Below are positions 58,962 through 64,000 of a stretch of DNA of 64,000 bases, one piece after another. Below the pieces are notes generated by a model that saw nothing but the letters and a program-made list of their open reading frames with translations, ran no database searches and was not told the DNA's origin. The position numbers were made by a program, and so were the translations under genes. Within the stretch, counting starts at the first letter, position 1. Each line of letters opens with the position of its first letter. This DNA comes from Acanthochromis polyacanthus. Lineage: Eukaryota > Chordata > Actinopteri > Pomacentridae. The DNA is taken from positions 35,222,067 through 35,286,066 of the forward strand of contig NC_067117.1 of assembly GCF_021347895.1 (NCBI RefSeq). The letters run 5' to 3'.

Positions 58962-59717
58962 TTGTTGACTACTGTTCAATGAGATGCTCTCACTAATCTG
59001 GATTTTGTCCATTTTCAAGGTGTTCATGTCTTAAAGTTTTAGTGAAATACTGTATTAATCCTAAGATAACATGTAGGAAAAGTGTGAGGGCAAACAGTGA
59101 AAACTTATAGGTTGTCTTGCTTGTTGTAAGCATCAAACTTTTTCAAACTGTCAGTAGTTTCCTGATGGACAGGAGAAACCAGGTGCGAATTATTGTTATT
59201 GGTCCCTTGATTTTGTTTTATGATCTTACATTTCCCACTTTGTTTAAGAACTACTTGATTTGAGAAAGGGTGAGAAGGACAGGATATTAATTTACTCAGT
59301 ACTTGACAAAAAGATGTTTTTTTTCACTCCAAGTGATCTGTTCTAAAACTTGCATCAGAATGTAGAAATGTGCTCTTTGGTGTTTTAACATGATGGTATA
59401 GGCCTGCCCAGTTAGCGCCACGGGGAAATAACTGGTAGTTAGCAATAGAGGTAGTTATTGTTGATGTTAAGTGTCACTTAATGTATTTCAGCCATGTGCA
59501 GAGCTCAGTTCAGCCTGTTGCTCTTGAACCAAAAGCATTTTTTTACCTGCACTTTGGCAACAGTGAGTGTTTTACCCATGTTTTAGATGCCGCTGGCTAG
59601 TATGAGTTTTCAGTGCACTGTTTTCATACTGTGGATATTGTTACATATGTGATTTGGAAAGCAAACCAGGGTGACTACAGATGCTATTTCATGTGTTACA
59701 GTAGTCATTTCTGAACA

Positions 59718-59723
59718 AATAAA
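59718..59723 (+). terminator. Polyadenylation signal of the nested gene
   Basis: AATAAA at 59718-59723, followed by a GTGTGTGATTGTTTTTGTAT-type GU/U-rich stretch at 59750-59770. This gives a 3' UTR of about 0.77 kb after the stop at 58961. Confidence 0.6.
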
Positions 59724-59769
59724 GATTTACAGTGGTTTTACTGTTAACATGTGTGTGATTGTTTTTGTA

Positions 59770-61185
59770 TATTATTTGGTGTCATTTAAGTACAGAGTAA
59801 ATACAGGTAAATAGTTAATATAGTATATATTAAACACATAAATTCACTTAAGACATTTAGTACATGGATCGCATTAGTTTTGTGAAATAAAAGCCTAATT
59901 TTCAGTCATATCTAATGAGCATTCCAGTTGTATTTACTCAGTATTTTCAGTGGTTTTGACTTAGAGTTGCTGTTACATTAACTTAGGCTTTTAATTTATC
60001 TACTTAATTTTTTATGTAATGCTACTAAATGTAGTTGTATGGAGCTACTTGAATTTTTAATCACATTTACTCAAATTCCTCAATTATATGTAATCAATTT
60101 TTACAGCTTCAAAATTTACTCAGTTTTTTTAAGTGTAAAAATGTTTCACCAAATAAATTGAGTATATTGCTGTTTTAGTTTTTTCAGTGTTGTGCACAAT
60201 AGATAGTTTAAAGAGAAAGGAGTTTAAAGAAAGTCTTGAAAGAGAAAGTTAAATGCTTTTGTAGCTTGTGTAATTAATTTCTTTTTTGTTTACAACACTA
60301 AGGTCAGGTGCAAGAAAAAGTTGGATGGGTGTGAAATGGAGAGTTTGTTTACTTTACGCTGAGCTCACTTCACTGATCACATTTAGTAAAGCTCAGGCAT
60401 ATCGCTTGATGAAAGAAAAACCATAGTAAGAACTAATATGTGCATAAGAAATAAGAAATTAGCTACCCTAAAAAGGTAGATGTATATTCTAAGTGACAGG
60501 CAATTAGCAAAAGGTTGAGGTGCATGTTAGCTGATGCAATAGGACTGCTTAGCATGCAGCTCTCTTTGATGCTTAATCAAAACCTGACATCTCTTGTGCT
60601 GTGTGTTTGTGTGATGTCGGATCAAGCGATCTAAAAATCACAGAAAGAGGCGCAAAATACACAGCGCTTCTCATGTTTGCCATCAGCAATTAGTCTGCTC
60701 CACAATTTTGCCCGCTCCAAGGCTTGTTGAGAAACGAAGCAGCCCAAACTCTTTTGATGTAACAATTTTTAACCCTGAAAATTGTGCACTTAGTGCATGT
60801 TAGGCTTACCAGAAGTCAGTCTGAGTTCCCTGCTTATATTCTCATGTGTCTACAGTGATCTCAGTCAGTTTCTGGCTCCCACTTACACCCTTTAACCCTC
60901 TCATTACCTCTATCTCCCCACCTTATGTATGCCATATTCACTGCTCCTTTCTTTCACTGTCCCCCTTTTCTATACTTCCCTCTTTTAACTTCTGCAGTTT
61001 TTTCTCACATCTTCTCTAAAATACACCGCTGCTATTATTCTTTTAACTATTTCCTTATCTTCATGCGTTTTTTGGAATATTATTTTTACCGTGTGTACTT
61101 AATTGTGCGCCAAAGAATTTTACTAGATGTCTGTCTATAGTGCCTTAAGAAGGATTCACTTCACTTGGAGGGTTTGCCCTTTCAT
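59770..61185. other. plxna2 intron 2, AT-rich
   Basis: Contains AT-rich repeat words (TTTACTCAGTATTTTCAGTG at 59933) shared with 55120-55160. No gene is recognised. Confidence 0.4.
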
Positions 61186-61189
61186 TGTT

Positions 61190-61865
61190 TTCAGTATTGA
61201 ATCATAGTCTATTTATTTTGTCTTTTTTGAAAACAATTTACAAAAAAGACTCTTTCATTTAAAATCTAAAACAGATTTTTCCAAAGTAATATTAATTACT
61301 TAAAAATATGAAAGGTGAAATTGGGGATTGCATTAGTATTCACCCTCTTTAAGCCTTTATTTAATAGATCCACTTTCGGTGGTTGCAGCATTACAGGTCT
61401 TCATCGGCCTTGCACATCTGGAGACTTCAATTTTTTTCCCATTCTTATTTGCAAAACTGCTCAAGTTCTGTCAGGTTACAACTCCTTCAAAGGAGTCATA
61501 GGCGTCTTGGTGGCACGAGTTTTTGTCTTGCATGGTTCACTCAGTTTTTGAGGACAGAGTTACACATGTGACGGTTTCCTACATTATCCTAAAGATGGAT
61601 TTATGCTTTTTAATAACCTTTTCACAGAGTTTCTTAGAGTGTTCTTTTGTCTTCATGGTGTAGTTATAGCAAGAGGTCCTGATTGACCAGTGACTGGACC
61701 TTCTAGATACAGGCGTCTTTATACTACAGTCATTGAGATACATTCACGGCACTGAGATGATCTGCACTTCACTGATTGTGTGACTTGTAGCACCAAGTGG
61801 CTGAACCTGTGTTGAATTAGGTGAAAGGATGTTAAAGGATGTGAATACTATTGCAATGGCTCATT
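61190..61865. repeat. Diverged dispersed repeat ending GTGAATACTATTGCAAT
   Basis: Words such as TTGCATTAGTATTCACCC at the left (61326-61345), TTCTTTTGTCTTCATGGTGTAG in the middle and GATGTGAATACTATTGCAAT at the right are familiar from a common fish interspersed repeat. The left and right words are roughly inverted (ATTAGTATTCACC versus GTGAATACTATTG), so the ends may be terminal inverted repeats. Class unresolved. Confidence 0.55.
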
Positions 61866-61879
61866 TTACATTTTAGACT

Positions 61880-62270
61880 TACTCTGCCGAGGAACACCGT
61901 GGAGTTATGTGACGATTGGCATATGTTTGTCTGTACTCAACATTACTCAAAAACGGAATAATGAATTTGGATGAAATTTTCATGGAAGGTCAGAAATGAC
62001 ACGGAGACCACCTCATTTGGTTTTGGCAGTGATGTGGCTTATAGTGTGGAGCCACAGATTTGTTAAATATTTCCGTATCACTGGGAGATAGCGTCATGGC
62101 GCCACTGTAACCATGACAACAAGAGAGCGCTATGTCAGCTGCTTGCTGATGATCACATGATTGTGGTCCTACTACAAATCCACTGCTGTGGACTTATCGG
62201 GTATTATCTGCTGAAAATGATATGACTGAGCAGCCTTGGCAGCTTACTGCACTCTCTGAGTGTTTTTCCT
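61880..62270 (+). repeat. Dispersed repeat family E, copy 3
   Basis: Starts CTCTGCCGAGGAACACCGTGG and follows copy 1 to the right end CCTTGGCAGCTTACTGCACTC. It retains ACATTACTCAAAAACGG and CTGCTTGCTGATGATCACATG. It shows that the family is spread over at least 50 kb. Confidence 0.6.
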
Positions 62271-62422
62271 CTTTCTTTATGAATTCATATTACTTTGTAG
62301 AAATTTGCTTTCATTATAAGGAAGGTTTTTTTGTAAATTCTTGTCAAAAAAGGTAAATTAAATTGACCATGATTCAGTGTTAAAAAGCAATAAAAACGTG
62401 TCTGTCTGTGGATGTGTCCATG

Positions 62423-62567
<145 letters not shown>

Positions 62568-62600
62568 CTTCACCCACTTATGCTTTCTCTCCCTATGCAG

Positions 62601-62783
62601 CCTGTTCCCATCGATGATCATTTCTGTGGCCTGGATATAAACCAGCCCCTGGGGGGGTCCCAGCTGGTGTCGGGTCGGACAGTGTTCACAGAAACCAGGG
62701 ACAGGCTGACCTCTGTTACCTCCTACGTCTACAACGGACACAGTGTGGTCTTCCTGGGTACCAGAAGTGGACGGCTGAAGAAG
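62601..62783 (+). CDS. Plexin-A2, second coding exon (Sema domain continued)
   Basis: Acceptor TCTCTCCCTATGCAG at 62600, donor AAGAAG|GTGAGA at 62783, exactly 61 codons, phase 0 on both sides. The peptide starts [19 protein letters not shown] and includes [20 protein letters not shown], ending RLKK. This continues the Sema propeller directly from the ...VQCTKA end of the previous exon and matches the vertebrate plexin-A2 order. The remaining exons (PSI, IPT, transmembrane and GAP domains) lie beyond the right edge of the window. Confidence 0.94.
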
Positions 62784-64000
62784 GTGAGAGCAGCAACACA
62801 CTGAGAGTCACTGACAAGCATGAGAGTCTTTCATCTTTCTTTTCTTTCACAGTGAAATCTGACACTCAGGGATTGCCTGGTTGTTAGCAGTTAATGGCTA
62901 ATTCTCCAGAGATGAAACCCTGATCCTTTTGTTGATGTATCACATCACTTATCCACTCAAAACACAACAATGATTTCTTGAGGCTGCTGTAGATGATCCA
63001 TTGGCATCTGCACCTCCTCTGACAGCCGCCTCCCAGATTTAGGTTTTGAATGCAAAATGCAGCCTGGTCCCAGACCTCTGAATCACCACCCACATCTCAG
63101 ACTTGGGCACTGATTACAGTTGTTCTCAGTCGCTTTGTTACATTTCTCGAATCATCTTTGACATTTGCATAACAGTAAATGCATTTCTCAAAGCAATTTG
63201 TACAAATAGCAAAACGCCATGGATTACCTGCAAAAGCCAGTCTCTTGCTTCAAGTCCTATGTTCATCTCTCGAAAGTAAATATCTGTTTCAATGAATGTG
63301 TCAGTGCCATCAGAATGACAAGTCCTTGTGTCTTTGCGTGTGGATAACACAGTCAAATTACTTAGTCATGTTGTCATTATAACAGTGTACTCTGGAGAGA
63401 TGTTCCGATGTGAACTATGGCTAAAGTTTTGATGACAGTTATTGTAAACTGCAAGTTACACCTTAGTGCATGTGGGAGATTGAATGCAAGAGATTGGACA
63501 AGATTCACATTTGCGCTTTTATTGTATTAATTTATTGACCCACCACATGATTGTGATACAGAAAGGAAAACAGTGCTGCCTCTCACAAAGAAAAAGAACA
63601 AAAACATAAAAGTAGAAATGTGAACATAGGGCAATCTCCTCAGGGAAAACTGTACATGCAGTGCTGTAGGAATTACAGTGGAGTCTTCCTACACATCCTG
63701 ACATTCCTGTCTGTTCGGCCAAAAATCTTCATCCACATCATGAATATCTTCTCTTGCATCTTTGAGCAATTTCAGAAAACCCTAACCCTTCACACATTTC
63801 TCTTCTTAGAGAAATTCAAGATTCTCCTGGGAGCAATTTACCAATTCAGGACAGATTTAGAAAAATGTCTAATGGAAATATATAGAAACATCCTTGAAAT
63901 ATTCTGACAACTTGTTCAGCCATTTTTGCATGTAAAGACTTATGTGATGAACTAATGCCTAAATGTTATGGAGGGTGAGACTATTCAACAGAGACCCATG
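62784..64000. other. plxna2 intron 3, partial
   Basis: Begins GTGAGAGC. No exon or recognisable repeat up to the window end; the frames are unsupported. Confidence 0.5.

Overview
This window looks like a chromosomal segment of a ray-finned fish, most likely a percomorph teleost. It has intron-split vertebrate genes, low coding density, AT-rich spacers, many di- and tetranucleotide microsatellites, and the mixed DNA-transposon load typical of teleosts (Tc1/mariner, hAT, PIF/Harbinger, MULE-like), plus short retroposons with (ATGG)n tails. No bacterial or viral gene organisation is present.

The main gene is the start of plxna2 (plexin-A2, a semaphorin receptor) on the + strand. A CpG-rich candidate promoter and 5' non-coding exon ends with a strong donor at 35948. 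The large first coding exon (50191-51535) carries the signal peptide and most of the Sema domain. The next exon (62601-62783) continues the Sema domain in frame, and the gene runs off the right edge. The 11 kb intron between these two exons contains a second, same-strand gene at 55.5-59.7 kb. It encodes four C2H2 zinc fingers joined to a C-terminal domain I recognise from multicopy teleost SAMD3-like proteins, and the usual large middle part is missing.

The left third (1-24 kb) has no recognisable host gene and is a nested mosaic of mobile elements: a probable solo LTR (1726-3642) split by a hAT element with 8-bp target duplications; a Tc1 relic split by a 429-bp fold-back element; and a PIF/Harbinger-like element (8674-12252) split by a 2.8-kb, almost perfectly palindromic element (8723-11555) whose loop carries half of a THAP domain. 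A 1636-bp Tc1-like element follows, with 0.2-kb inverted repeats and a transposase broken by one frameshift and one stop.

Across 15-43 kb three diverged copies of an unexplained block of about 1 kb lie on the same strand. The stretch 27-29.5 kb holds an 818-bp MULE-like element with an intact ZAD-like zinc-finger exon, then a LINE relic interrupted by a short retroposon with a clear 12-bp target duplication. The rest of 30-50 kb is plxna2 upstream and intron-1 sequence with scattered short repeats, microsatellites and possible but unproven regulatory DNA.

All family assignments rest on reading the sequence and on memory of protein families; no database search was run.
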